NCBI GenBank assembly: GCA_014377145.1
Contig: JACMQE010000251.1
Span: 1 to 7,064 of the forward strand
Direction of reading: 5' to 3'
DNA: 7,064 nt
Origin: Glaciimonas sp.
GTDB taxonomy: Bacteria; Pseudomonadota; Gammaproteobacteria; Burkholderiales; Burkholderiaceae
In this document: positions 1 through 6,909 of the stretch, piece after piece
Numbering within the stretch: the first letter of the stretch is position 1
Layout of the letters: each line of letters starts with the position of its first letter
Notes under the pieces: model-generated
The model's database searches: none
The model's input: the letters and a program-made list of their open reading frames with translations, nothing else
What the model was told of the DNA's origin: nothing
Position numbers and translations under genes: made by a program

Positions 1-240
1 CACAATATCCTGGAGCGATACGGGCAAGGTCGAGGTATGACCCTGGCACACCATGCCGAGCGAGTCTCCCACAAGTATAGTGTCAATGCCACAGCGATCT
101 AATAATGCGGTGAAACTGGCATCATAACAAGTTAACATGGCGATTTTTTCACCTTTGTCGTGCATCCCTTGCAATACTGGAATCGTCACCGGTTTAGACC
201 GTATTTGCGATCCTGCGTCGCCCTGCAAATAACTGGCCAT
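1..240 (-). CDS. panB: 3-methyl-2-oxobutanoate hydroxymethyltransferase, N-terminal part (cut by window edge)
   Basis: This is the first 80 codons of PanB, the cytoplasmic enzyme that transfers a hydroxymethyl group from 5,10-methylene-tetrahydrofolate to 2-oxoisovalerate, giving ketopantoate for pantothenate and CoA synthesis. The reading frame is open from ATG at 240 to base 1 and continues outside. Diagnostic text is [13 protein letters not shown] at residues 35-47 and VGDSLGMV at 57-64, followed by QGH..TLPV. D59 aligns with the metal-binding aspartate (D45) of the E. coli enzyme. The start is supported by GGAG seven bases upstream, lying inside the last codons of the kinase gene. Only 2 nt separate the kinase stop from this ATG, so translational coupling is likely. 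The N-terminus is about 14 residues longer than in E. coli. Identification is firm; completeness of the remainder cannot be seen. Confidence 0.95.
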   Translation of the reverse strand, partial: MASYLQGDAGSQIRSKPVTIPVLQGMHDKGEKIAMLTCYDASFTALLDRCGIDTILVGDSLGMVCQGHTSTLPVSLQDIV

Positions 241-242
241 AC

Positions 243-890
243 TTATTCTCCGCGATTAAAAAATTCACGCTTACCGCGCATGCTGTCGATCCGTGTAAGC
301 AGCAACTCAAAATCGGCATCACTGCCGGATAGATCCAGATGTTCGTTGTTGACGATCAGCAATGGGGCCGCCTCGTAATCGTAAAAGAAGCGACTATAAT
401 TCTCACATAGCTGCTTGAGATAGTCTGCCGAAATGCCAGATTCCATCGGAATGCAGCGTTTTTTAATGCGATCGATCAGGGTATCGAGTTCGGCTTGTAG
501 ATAGATGACCAAATCTGGCGTCGGCGTTTGGGGGCGCAGATGAGTGTATAGCTGCTGATAGAGTTTTAGCTCATCACCAGCCAGCGTCAGGTTGGCGAAA
601 ATCGGATCCTTGTCGAGCAAAAAATCAGCGGCGACGGCACCGGCGTTATCGAATAAATCACTTTGTGTGAGTTCGCGCAACTGATTGATACGCTGGAATA
701 AGAAGAACATCTGGGTCGATAGGGCATAACGGGCTGGATCGTAATAGAATTTTTCTAGAAAAGGATTGTTTTCTGGTTGCTCAAGTAGCACCTGAGCGCC
801 TATATGTGCAGCTAATTTTTTTGTTAGCATCGTTTTGCCGGCACTGATCGGGCCTTCAACGACAACGTACTTGTAATTTTGTAGATTCAT
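243..890 (-). CDS. Deoxynucleoside kinase (deoxyadenosine/deoxyguanosine kinase family)
   Basis: This 215-residue protein belongs to the dNK family of P-loop kinases, which phosphorylate deoxynucleosides to dNMPs with ATP for salvage in the cytoplasm. The Walker A loop GPISAGKT is at residues 13-20 after a hydrophobic beta strand. The [18 protein letters not shown] segment (35-52) matches the substrate-side region of this family. The [12 protein letters not shown] segment (92-103) holds the position of the family's D/E-R-S-like motif, and [21 protein letters not shown] (125-145) is the conserved strand plus lid. Length is normal. The gene is often placed between folK and panB in Burkholderiales. 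It is preceded by 192 nt of non-coding DNA, and its ATG lacks a clear Shine-Dalgarno. Substrate preference (dA, dG or broader) cannot be read from sequence, so I give no symbol. Confidence 0.9.
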   Translation of the reverse strand: MNLQNYKYVVVEGPISAGKTMLTKKLAAHIGAQVLLEQPENNPFLEKFYYDPARYALSTQMFFLFQRINQLRELTQSDLFDNAGAVAADFLLDKDPIFANLTLAGDELKLYQQLYTHLRPQTPTPDLVIYLQAELDTLIDRIKKRCIPMESGISADYLKQLCENYSRFFYDYEAAPLLIVNNEHLDLSGSDADFELLLTRIDSMRGKREFFNRGE

Positions 891-923
891 ATTTGGAAGA
901 TAGGATACTTAGTTTAAGCGGAG

Positions 924-950
924 CGTATAGCGTCGATGAAGTCTATGCAA
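924..950 (-). promoter_or_regulatory. Weak candidate sigma-70 promoter upstream of the deoxynucleoside kinase
   Basis: Reading the minus strand, TTGCAT (950-945) is followed by a 15-nt spacer and TATACG (929-924). The spacer is shorter than the usual 17 nt and both boxes are imperfect, so this is a guess. It is the best pair I see in the 192-nt gap (891-1082) between folK and the kinase. That gap otherwise shows no hairpin followed by a T run, so read-through from folK is equally possible. Confidence 0.2.
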
Positions 951-1082
951 AATTGTCGTGTTTACAGCCTTACAACCACATCGTGACTGGCGTGAAGAAC
1001 ATGAGTGTAAACGCTTTCAAGTGAGGATGAAGTGGCCGAAAAATTTACTTGATTTGGTGCACGGCGGAACTATCTAAGCAGA

Positions 1083-1574
1083 TTAAATTTTAGTGATTGT
1101 CTGATCGGCGACTTGCTGGACAAATTGGTGTGCCGCACCGTGACCTGGAATCGTTATAAAAGGATCTATTTGCAATAACGGAATCAACACGAACGCGCGG
1201 TCCACCATGCGTGGATGGGGTACCGTTAACGCTGCGTGCACAAGGGTTATCATACCGTATAGCAACAGATCCAGATCGAGTGTTCGCGGAGCATTCAGGT
1301 AGGGACGTTCACGGCTGAAATGGTGTTCGATATTTTGCAGTGCCCGTAGCAATGCAGGCGGGCTAAGTTGCGTGTTAAGACGCACCACAGCGTTGATATA
1401 ATTATTACCGCTAGAATCGATGGGCGCGGTACGAAATAGACTGGATTGGGCACTTAGCGTGGTGTGCGGCAACGTGGCAAGCTGGGAAATTGCGTTGACT
1501 ACTTGTGCCTTGGTGTCACCGAGATTGCTACCAACACCAATGTAAGCTGTCACGCTACTGTGTATAGATTGCAT
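1083..1574 (-). CDS. folK: 2-amino-4-hydroxy-6-hydroxymethyldihydropteridine pyrophosphokinase (HPPK)
   Basis: FolK transfers pyrophosphate from ATP to 6-hydroxymethyl-7,8-dihydropterin, the step before dihydropteroate synthase in folate synthesis. The 163-residue protein starts with the family's AYIGVGSNLGD (residues 10-20). It carries the HPPK signature APRTLDLDLLLYG at 95-107, in which D100 and D102 correspond to the magnesium-binding aspartates and R97 to a conserved catalytic-site arginine. VPHPRMVDRAFVLIPLLQI (118-136) is the usual C-terminal conserved block. Length is typical. The ATG lies 8 nt after the pcnB stop, so the two genes are probably co-transcribed. No strong Shine-Dalgarno is visible (GGTG lies rather far upstream), which suggests dependence on upstream translation. 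Confidence 0.95.
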   Translation of the reverse strand: MQSIHSSVTAYIGVGSNLGDTKAQVVNAISQLATLPHTTLSAQSSLFRTAPIDSSGNNYINAVVRLNTQLSPPALLRALQNIEHHFSRERPYLNAPRTLDLDLLLYGMITLVHAALTVPHPRMVDRAFVLIPLLQIDPFITIPGHGAAHQFVQQVADQTITKI

Positions 1575-1582
1575 ATTTACAC

Positions 1583-2953
1583 TTAGACACCGTTTTGTGT
1601 GCCGCTGGTATTGCCGCCATTGCCGGAGCTGCGAGGGCTGCGTCGGCGCGCACGTTTTTTTGGTGACGGTTCATTTGTCACCTTTGGCTTTTGCGCCAGC
1701 AAAACTTCGCGACCGGGATTATCGGCTTCCATGAAAGCGGTCCACCACTCGCCTAGTTCGCTATCAAGCTCACCAGATGCGCAACGCAATAGCAGGAAAT
1801 CGTAACCCGCACGCAATCGCATATGCTCCAGCAATTTATAGGGTGCTTTGCCGGCGCGACGTTCGAAACGTGGTTGTATCGCCCAAATGTCGCGCATATC
1901 CAAGGCGATCCTGCGTTGCAGTGCCAGCTTGTCGGTTTGTGCGTCCAGTATGTCATCGGCGGCAAGATGCAATGCAGGGATCGGGAACTCGCCAGCAGCT
2001 TTGTAGGCAGTCCATTTTTCCAGCACTTGATGCCATAGTAAAGAAGCAAACAGAAAGCCCGGTGATACGGGCTTTCCTTGTCGGACACGCAAATCGGTGT
2101 TTGCTAGCGCGAGTGTGACAAATTTTTCGCCCATTGGTTGTTCCAGAACCACATCGAGCAATGGTAGCAACCCATGGTGCAAACCTTCTTGACGCAACTG
2201 TTGCAGGCACGCCAGCGCCTGACCGCTCATCAAAAGTTTTAACATTTCATCAAATACGCGTGCGGTTGGCACATTATTGATGAGGGTCGCCATGATAGGA
2301 ATCGGGGCGCGGGTTTCTGGTTCGATGGAGAAACTTAATCTGGCAGCAAAGCGGACGATACGCAACATGCGTACCGGATCTTCCCGATAGCGAGCTTCTG
2401 GAACACCGATGATGCGCAAAGTTTTGGCGCGAATATCAACAATTCCGCCATGATAATCAAGCACGCTTTGATTACTTGGATCGTAATACATGGCATTAAT
2501 CGTGAAATCGCGTCGTGCTGCGTCTTCATGTTGCTCGCCGAACGTATTATCGCGTAGCACGCGGCCATGCTCATCTTTCGGCGCGCCGGCGGAGGATGCT
2601 CCTCGGAATGTTGTTACTTCAATTAACTCCTGACCAAACATGACATGCACGATCTGAAAACGTTTACCAATCAGGAACGCACGCCGGAATAAGCGTTTGA
2701 CCTGTTCTGGCGTGGCATTAGTGGCGACGTCAAAATCTTTCGGTTTTACGCCCAACAACAGATCGCGCACCGCACCGCCGACGATAAATGCCTTGAAGCC
2801 GGCTTCTTGCAAGGTACTGGTGACACGTATTGCATTGGGTGAAACCAGTTGCTGGTCAATACCATGTTGCTTAAGGGCCAGCACCACCGCTTTGGTGTGG
2901 TCGTCCATCTTTTTCTTGGGTCCGAGGATGGAGCGAATCAGCTTTTTGATCAT
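1583..2953 (-). CDS. pcnB: Poly(A) polymerase I
   Basis: PcnB adds 3' poly(A) tails to RNA and so marks transcripts for decay. The 456-residue protein has a class II nucleotidyltransferase head. FIVGGAVRDLLLG lies at residues 56-68, KDFDVATNATPEQVKRLFRR at 72-91 with catalytic carboxylates D73 and D75, and a third candidate E112 in ELIEVTTFR. ARRDFTINAMYYDP (146-159) and REDPVRMLRIVRFAARL (190-206) follow. The C-terminal block FERRAGKAPYKLLEHMRLRAGYDFLLLR (363-390) separates it from CCA-adding enzymes, which lack it. The tail from about 430 is low-complexity, first Lys/Arg-rich and then Gly/Asn/Ser/Thr-rich, as is common for RNA binding in this family. I chose the ATG at 2953 because homologues I recall also begin MI(K/R)K..R...GP. 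An internal ATG at 2908 is possible. It forms a pair with folK. Confidence 0.95.
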   Translation of the reverse strand: MIKKLIRSILGPKKKMDDHTKAVVLALKQHGIDQQLVSPNAIRVTSTLQEAGFKAFIVGGAVRDLLLGVKPKDFDVATNATPEQVKRLFRRAFLIGKRFQIVHVMFGQELIEVTTFRGASSAGAPKDEHGRVLRDNTFGEQHEDAARRDFTINAMYYDPSNQSVLDYHGGIVDIRAKTLRIIGVPEARYREDPVRMLRIVRFAARLSFSIEPETRAPIPIMATLINNVPTARVFDEMLKLLMSGQALACLQQLRQEGLHHGLLPLLDVVLEQPMGEKFVTLALANTDLRVRQGKPVSPGFLFASLLWHQVLEKWTAYKAAGEFPIPALHLAADDILDAQTDKLALQRRIALDMRDIWAIQPRFERRAGKAPYKLLEHMRLRAGYDFLLLRCASGELDSELGEWWTAFMEADNPGREVLLAQKPKVTNEPSPKKRARRRSPRSSGNGGNTSGTQNGV

Positions 2954-2962
2954 TATGTATTG

Positions 2963-2968
2963 ATTATA
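2963..2968 (-). promoter_or_regulatory. Perfect TATAAT -10-like box just upstream of pcnB
   Basis: The minus strand reads TATAAT at 2968-2963, with only 9 nt between it and the pcnB ATG. Initiation about 7 nt downstream would leave a leader of only a few bases. The hexamer 17 nt upstream (GTATGT, 2991-2986) is a poor -35 match, and no Shine-Dalgarno is visible before the ATG. It may be a real promoter giving a nearly leaderless mRNA, or a chance match in an AT-rich patch. Confidence 0.35.
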
Positions 2969-3046
2969 GGTGGGCTATGCAAAGGACATACTGAAATAAT
3001 TCTCACGTTTGGACCGGTTCTGATCGTTGGGTATTAGTATTAACCT

Positions 3047-3064
3047 CGCTGGTCGTTGCCAGCG
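3047..3064 (-). other. Perfect 6-bp hairpin between the HAD gene and pcnB
   Basis: CGCTGG (3047-3052) and CCAGCG (3059-3064) are exact reverse complements around a 6-nt loop. It lies about 55 nt past the HAD stop codon in the direction of transcription. The following bases on the minus strand (AGGTTAATAC) are not a T run, so it is not a classical intrinsic terminator. It could be a weak pause, an mRNA 3'-end stabiliser or chance. Confidence 0.35.
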
Positions 3065-3117
3065 CGTGTTATGAATGCATTCTCGCGGTAGAATCATCCG
3101 AACGGACTATTTATTTC

Positions 3118-3799
3118 TCAGAGGGTTTCCTTTTCATCAAATAAATTCAGAATCGACCAGCCTTGTGCGTCAGCATGCGCTTTCAGTTGAGTGTTCGGAT
3201 TGGTTGCAATCAGATCGGTGAATAGCGTCCTCAAGGGCAGGTCATTATGCGAATCGCTATAGAAAAAAGTGCTAGGAAAACTGCCCAGTGTCATGTCCAT
3301 CTTGGCAAGCCACGCGCGCGCATATTACCTTGCCCGGACTATATGTCGGCGTGCTTAATAGTTTGCCGGTAATTTCTTCTTCATCTGTGGTTTCTGGGTC
3401 GGAGGCGATCAGGAAGTCTACACCCAATGCCTTTGCAATTGGTTCGGTGACAAAACTATTGGTGGCGGTCACGATGGCGACTAGATCGCCTGCATCATGG
3501 TGCTGTTGTAGCAAATCCAGTGCTTGCGGTGTAATCCGCGGCACGATCACTTCTTTCATGAATTGTGCATGCCAGGTATCCAGCTGCTTGCGTGAAAAAG
3601 TTGATAATGTACTAAACATAAATTCCAAATATTTTACCGAATCAAGTGTCCCTGCTTGATATTGGGCAAACCATTCAGTATTACTTTTTTTAAACACATC
3701 TGGATCAACGGCAATAACCCGGATGAGAAATTGTCCCCACTCGAAATCCGAATCGATAGGCAGCAAGGTGCGGTCAAGGTCGAATAGCGCAAGGTTCAT
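3118..3799 (-). pseudogene. HAD-superfamily subfamily IB phosphatase (SerB-like), frameshifted
   Basis: The gene encodes a soluble HAD-IB hydrolase, related to phosphoserine phosphatase and likely to dephosphorylate a small metabolite; the substrate is unknown. The first frame (3799-3272, 175 aa) has motif I FDLDRTLLP with nucleophile D7 and acid D9, motif II VTATN at T111, and motif III PGK at K157. It then runs out of frame and ends at TAG. The second frame (usable to 3118) resumes with ARAWLAK, then FFYSDSHNDLPL, which is motif IV with the metal-binding aspartates, and ends ILNLFDEKETL. The switch falls at a CG-repeat tract, 3313-3321. Restoring two bases gives 227 aa, the usual family length, with family-like spacing between GKV and WLA. 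As written, the product lacks motif IV and should be inactive. An ATG at 3300 could begin a 60-aa remnant. The start codon overlaps the hda stop by 4 nt. Recent decay or a sequence error are both possible. Confidence 0.85.
3313..3321. repeat. Short alternating CG tract at the HAD frameshift point
   Basis: The plus strand reads CGCGCGCGC here, four CG units plus one C. Reading on the minus strand, the codons before it fit the first half of the HAD protein and those after it fit the second half in the next frame. Loss of one dinucleotide unit explains the shift exactly. Four units is short for a phase-variable tract. Confidence 0.6.
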
Positions 3800-4536
3800 A
3801 TTGATTTTTCTTCAGATTCGAGTTGTAGCAGTCTGCGTAATAGCGGCAGAGTGATAGGGCGTTTGGTTTCTAATGAATAACGGTCAAGCTCATCCAACTT
3901 TGCCATTAACGAGCGCATATCGCGCCTGAAATGTGTAGTCAGATAGGGTAGCACGCCACTTGACAGGGTGAGCCCACGGGCTTGTGCCGCTTGTGTCAAT
4001 GTGGATATTTTTTCTGCGTCGCTCAAGCCATGTAGTTGATAGATCAAGCCCCAGCCGAGACGGGTACGCAAGTCTTCACGCACAGTATTAGTCAGTTCTG
4101 TGGGCGGTTGGCCGCCACTGTTAATGAGCCAGCCTCCATGCTCGCGAATTTGGTTAAACAATGCAAACGCTAAAATCTGATCTTCAGCGCACAACTTGTC
4201 GCAGTCATCAATCAGATAGCCGGTATCGTCGGGTGAGAAATGAAACAGACCAGCGCTGTAAGCTTTATTATATTTTGTTGCGTGATGAGCGTTTAAATCA
4301 GCGGCGGCAATTAAGTGCGCATGGGTTGCGCGCGCGAAGGCTTGCAATAAATGGCTTTTTCCAGCACCGGATTGGCTCCATAAGTAGACGAATCGGTCTC
4401 CCGGCGCTGTAACTGAAGCATTAGAGGGCGCTATTAATTGCTGCAAAAAATGCAACGCTTCCTGGTTGTTTCCAGTAACGAAAGTATCTAGAGTTTGTGC
4501 GTCATCGGCAGTAATATCGAGCAGTAACTGCCTCAT
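3796..4536 (-). CDS. hda: DnaA regulatory inactivator Hda
   Basis: Hda is a DnaA-like AAA+ protein that, bound to the DNA-loaded sliding clamp, stimulates ATP hydrolysis by DnaA and so limits re-initiation of replication. The 246-residue protein has a short N-terminus MRQLLLDI, where QLLL resembles the clamp-binding motif (QLSLPL in E. coli Hda). Walker A is LWSQSGAGKSHLL at residues 52-64, with Ser in place of the first Gly as I recall for E. coli Hda. Walker B is GYLIDDCDKL (106-115). The DLRTRLGWGLIYQL segment (155-168) is the box VII arginine-finger region, and FRRDMRSLMAKLDELDRYS (203-221) is the sensor 2 helix. There is no DnaA DNA-binding domain, which excludes DnaA itself. No strong Shine-Dalgarno precedes the ATG. 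It lies 39 nt after the permease gene and overlaps the HAD gene by ATGA, so the three are likely one transcript. Confidence 0.93.
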   Translation of the reverse strand: MRQLLLDITADDAQTLDTFVTGNNQEALHFLQQLIAPSNASVTAPGDRFVYLWSQSGAGKSHLLQAFARATHAHLIAAADLNAHHATKYNKAYSAGLFHFSPDDTGYLIDDCDKLCAEDQILAFALFNQIREHGGWLINSGGQPPTELTNTVREDLRTRLGWGLIYQLHGLSDAEKISTLTQAAQARGLTLSSGVLPYLTTHFRRDMRSLMAKLDELDRYSLETKRPITLPLLRRLLQLESEEKSI

Positions 4537-4575
4537 GCTGGGATTTTTCTACGTGGTTGTTGATGTATTGGCATT

Positions 4576-5658
4576 TTACTGATTATAAAAACTGCTGCTG
4601 AGATATTGTGCACGGAGATGATGGACCATAACCGCAATAATTGCCGAAGCCGGTAACGCCAGCAAGATGCCGACAAAGCCAAACAATTGGCTAAATGCCA
4701 TCAACGCAAAAATGACGACAAGCGGGTGGAGGCCAATCCGTTCGCCCACGAGGCGTGGCGTCAGGAAAAAACTTTCGAGCACTTGGCCTATGCCATAGAC
4801 AATCGCCACCGTAATTAATCCCTGAAAGCCGTCGAACTGTAACATTGCAGCAATGAGTGCCAGCATTAATCCGAACCCAAAGCCGACATATGGAATAAAT
4901 ACTAGCAAGCCGGTGATGATACCGATTGGTAGCGCGACGTCAAAGCCGGCAATTGCCAACCCGATAGAATAATAGACTGCCAGTACTAGCATGACCAATA
5001 ATTGACCACGCAGATATTGCGCCAGCAATTCATCGATTTCCCGCACCAGGCTGGCGGTTTTCGCTTGCCAGCGACGCGGCACCATATTGCCGAGTTTGAA
5101 TAAGAACTGGTGCCAATCTTGCATTAGATAAAATAACACGATTGGGATCAGTAATAATGTCGCTAGCCAGCCAAGGACAGCGGTACCCCCGAATTTGAGG
5201 GAAGCCAATATCGACTTCCAGATTTCAGCTCCGCTAGTTGACAATTGCTGGGTCAACATATCCTTCATACCAGGGCTATCCAGTCGAAAATGAATCCCGA
5301 GGTCTTGCAAGTGTGGCTCGATCACATTATCAAGTCGCTTCAAAAAAATTGGTATCTGGTTTTGTAGCAGGGGTACTTCTTTGTGTAATACGGGAATCAC
5401 AATCAAGATCATTGCTAGAATTGCGAGTACCAGCACCAACATGACCAACAATACTGCTAATGCGCGTGGAAAGGGATATTTACCAATTTGCTGTCGGGCT
5501 AGCCAGTCTACGCCTGGGTTGAGGGTGTATGCCAGAATCGCCGAAGCAACAAATGGCGTCATGATCGGGCCTAGTGCAACGAATAACGCAATGAGTAACG
5601 CGCCCGTGACTAACCATAACGTTGTTTGTTTTTGTTCTTCATTAAAAGAAAATGGCAT
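4576..5658 (-). CDS. AI-2E family (PerM/YdiK-like) membrane transport protein
   Basis: This 360-residue polytopic inner-membrane protein is of the AI-2 exporter/PerM superfamily. The hydrophobic stretches are roughly 12-30, 32-48, 67-91, 157-178, 219-237, 241-272, 279-296 and 309-348, about eight helices. The soluble loop at ~92-156 is typical of the family. Conserved text includes IPIVLFYLMQDW (171-182), LVFIPYVGFGFGL (252-264) and TPRLVGERIGLHPLVVIFAL (300-319). Members transport diverse or unknown substrates, including suggested Na+/H+ antiport and autoinducer export, so the name should not be taken as a function. Length is normal. The gene heads the minus-strand cluster with hda and the HAD gene and is divergent from purM, an arrangement I know from Burkholderiales. 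The ATG has no clear Shine-Dalgarno. Confidence 0.88.
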   Translation of the reverse strand: MPFSFNEEQKQTTLWLVTGALLIALFVALGPIMTPFVASAILAYTLNPGVDWLARQQIGKYPFPRALAVLLVMLVLVLAILAMILIVIPVLHKEVPLLQNQIPIFLKRLDNVIEPHLQDLGIHFRLDSPGMKDMLTQQLSTSGAEIWKSILASLKFGGTAVLGWLATLLLIPIVLFYLMQDWHQFLFKLGNMVPRRWQAKTASLVREIDELLAQYLRGQLLVMLVLAVYYSIGLAIAGFDVALPIGIITGLLVFIPYVGFGFGLMLALIAAMLQFDGFQGLITVAIVYGIGQVLESFFLTPRLVGERIGLHPLVVIFALMAFSQLFGFVGILLALPASAIIAVMVHHLRAQYLSSSFYNQ

Positions 5659-5710
5659 GTAATTGAGGGATAGTAGGATCGGTTTGATAAAATAGCATTT
5701 TGCCGCGTTA

Positions 5711-5739
5711 GCAACACTGAATAAGCATACTAATAGAAT
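5711..5739 (+). promoter_or_regulatory. Candidate promoter for purM
   Basis: TAGAAT (5734-5739) matches the -10 consensus at 5 of 6 positions. Seventeen bases upstream is GCAACA (5711-5716), which keeps only the ACA half of a -35. A start near 5746 would give a leader of about 65 nt to the ATG at 5811. The pairing is modest evidence, helped by the position between divergent genes. Confidence 0.35.
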
Positions 5740-5755
5740 GTTTATTTATTGTCAC
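5727..5755 (-). promoter_or_regulatory. Candidate sigma-70 promoter for the permease-hda-HAD cluster
   Basis: On the minus strand GTGACA (5755-5750, 5 of 6 to TTGACA) is followed by a 17-nt spacer and TAGTAT (5732-5727, 4 of 6 to TATAAT). Transcription would begin near 5720, leaving a leader of about 60 nt before the ATG at 5658. It is the best-spaced pair in this gap, and it overlaps the candidate purM promoter on the other strand. Confidence 0.4.
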
Positions 5756-5767
5756 TTTGTTATTCGC

Positions 5768-5773
5768 GGAGGA
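5768..5773 (+). promoter_or_regulatory. Strong Shine-Dalgarno-like GGAGGA in the purM leader
   Basis: GGAGGA is the strongest ribosome-binding match seen at any start in the window, but it lies 37 nt before the ATG at 5811. The first in-frame start codon after it is TTG at 5784, with a 10-nt spacing. It therefore bears on where purM translation really begins. Confidence 0.5.
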
Positions 5774-5810
5774 ACCCTTCTATTTGACTGCCTCTGCTGC
5801 CAATTACATC

Positions 5811-6854
5811 ATGACTTCAACATCCAATGTTTCTCTTTCCTATCTTGACGCCGGCGTTGATATGGACGCTGGCGACGCTTTAGTCGAGGCTATTAAGCCA
5901 TTTGCTAAACGTACTATGCGAGATGGCGTCATGGGCGGTATCGGCGGTTTTGGTGCGCTGTTCGAGATCAGCAAGAAATTCAAAGAGCCAGTGTTGGTTT
6001 CCGGTACAGACGGTGTTGGTACTAAGCTAAAGTTAGCTTTTATGCTGAATCGTCACGATACGGTCGGTATTGATCTGGTCGCCATGAGTGTCAATGACAT
6101 TCTGGTGCAGGGTGCCGAACCATTATTTTTCCTCGATTATTTCGCCTGTGGCAAGCTTGACGTGCCTAGTGCGACGGATGTCATTAAAGGTATCGCCCAA
6201 GGTTGTGAGCAGGCTGGCTGTGCGTTAATCGGTGGTGAAACTGCTGAAATGCCGAATATGTATCCTGATGGCGAATACGATTTGGCGGGCTTTGCGGTTG
6301 GCGCTGTAGAGAAAGAAAAACTGATCGATGGTACTAAAATTAAACCGGGCGACGTGATTCTCGGTCTGGCATCATCGGGTGCGCATTCCAATGGATACTC
6401 ACTAGTCCGTAAGATTATTTCTGTCGCTAAGCCGGATCTTAATGCTGATTTTCATGGCCGTAGCCTGGCCGATGTATTGATGGCCCCAACCCGTATTTAC
6501 GTCAAGCCATTGCTGGCGTTGATGGAGGCGATGGAAGTCAAAGGCATGGTGCATATTACCGGCGGCGGTCTGGTGGAAAATATCCCACGCGTGTTGCAGG
6601 GCAATTTAACCGCCGTATTACATCGCGATGGCTGGATTATGCCGCCACTATTTACTTGGCTGCAAAAGCATGGTGGTCTTGCCGATGATGAAATGCATCG
6701 GGTTTTCAACTGTGGTATCGGGATGGCGGTGATTGTCGCGAAAGAAAATGTAGAATTCGCATTTGCACAATTGCAAGCGGCAGGTGAGACAGTATTTACA
6801 ATTGGTGAGATTCGTACGTGGGCCGAGGGCGAAGCGCAGACTATCGTTCTGTAA
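5811..6854 (+). CDS. purM: Phosphoribosylformylglycinamidine cyclo-ligase (AIR synthetase)
   Basis: PurM closes formylglycinamidine ribonucleotide to aminoimidazole ribonucleotide with ATP, the fifth step of purine synthesis, in the cytoplasm. From ATG 5811 the protein is 347 residues, close to the E. coli 345. The key blocks are [12 protein letters not shown] (42-53), [13 protein letters not shown] (64-76), [25 protein letters not shown] (86-110), [11 protein letters not shown] (141-151), [15 protein letters not shown] (187-201), [13 protein letters not shown] (248-260) and [10 protein letters not shown] (296-305). All are typical and intact. The frame stays open upstream: TTG 5784 has GGAGGA (5768-5773) ten bases before it and would add nine residues, whereas ATG 5811 has no Shine-Dalgarno. 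I keep 5811 because family members start at about MTSTS...LSY.DAGVD. The gene is divergent from the permease and is followed by a terminator, so it is probably monocistronic. Confidence 0.95.
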   Translation: MTSTSNVSLSYLDAGVDMDAGDALVEAIKPFAKRTMRDGVMGGIGGFGALFEISKKFKEPVLVSGTDGVGTKLKLAFMLNRHDTVGIDLVAMSVNDILVQGAEPLFFLDYFACGKLDVPSATDVIKGIAQGCEQAGCALIGGETAEMPNMYPDGEYDLAGFAVGAVEKEKLIDGTKIKPGDVILGLASSGAHSNGYSLVRKIISVAKPDLNADFHGRSLADVLMAPTRIYVKPLLALMEAMEVKGMVHITGGGLVENIPRVLQGNLTAVLHRDGWIMPPLFTWLQKHGGLADDEMHRVFNCGIGMAVIVAKENVEFAFAQLQAAGETVFTIGEIRTWAEGEAQTIVL

Positions 6855-6876
6855 ATTGTTTTTGTAAGACCGTATT

Positions 6877-6909
6877 AAAAAGTTTCCAGAAAAATCTGAG
6901 AACTTTTTT
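6877..6909 (+). terminator. Rho-independent-type terminator after purM
   Basis: The arms 6877-6889 and 6896-6908 form a 13-bp stem with one T-G wobble and one C-A mismatch, closing a 6-nt loop (6890-6895). The outer part pairs an A run with a T run, and the T run (6904-6909) forms the 3' tail. It starts 22 nt after the purM stop. The A-run/T-run symmetry means it could also stop transcription arriving from the right on the minus strand. Confidence 0.7.

Noticed and set aside
960..1012. Inverted 7-mers GTTTACA (960-966) and TGTAAAC (1006-1012) in the folK-kinase gap
   Set aside because: The arms are short and 39 nt apart. A match of this size is expected by chance in AT-rich DNA, so I do not call an operator.
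1777..2118. A 113-codon plus-strand open frame (and the shorter frames around it) opposite pcnB
   Set aside because: It lies wholly antisense to a well-conserved pcnB, its translation is Cys/Arg-rich and resembles no family, and no ribosome-binding site supports it.
2849..3037. A plus-strand open frame crossing the pcnB start into the intergenic region
   Set aside because: Most of it is antisense to pcnB and the rest has no recognisable protein features or start signals.
3118..3321. Programmed ribosomal frameshifting as an explanation for the split HAD gene
   Set aside because: There is no slippery heptamer, stimulatory pseudoknot or Shine-Dalgarno-like spur that I can see at the switch point. 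A changed GC tract is simpler.
3288..3659. A 123-codon plus-strand open frame opposite the HAD gene
   Set aside because: It mirrors codons of the conserved phosphatase. The Ser/Cys-rich translation is typical of an antisense shadow.
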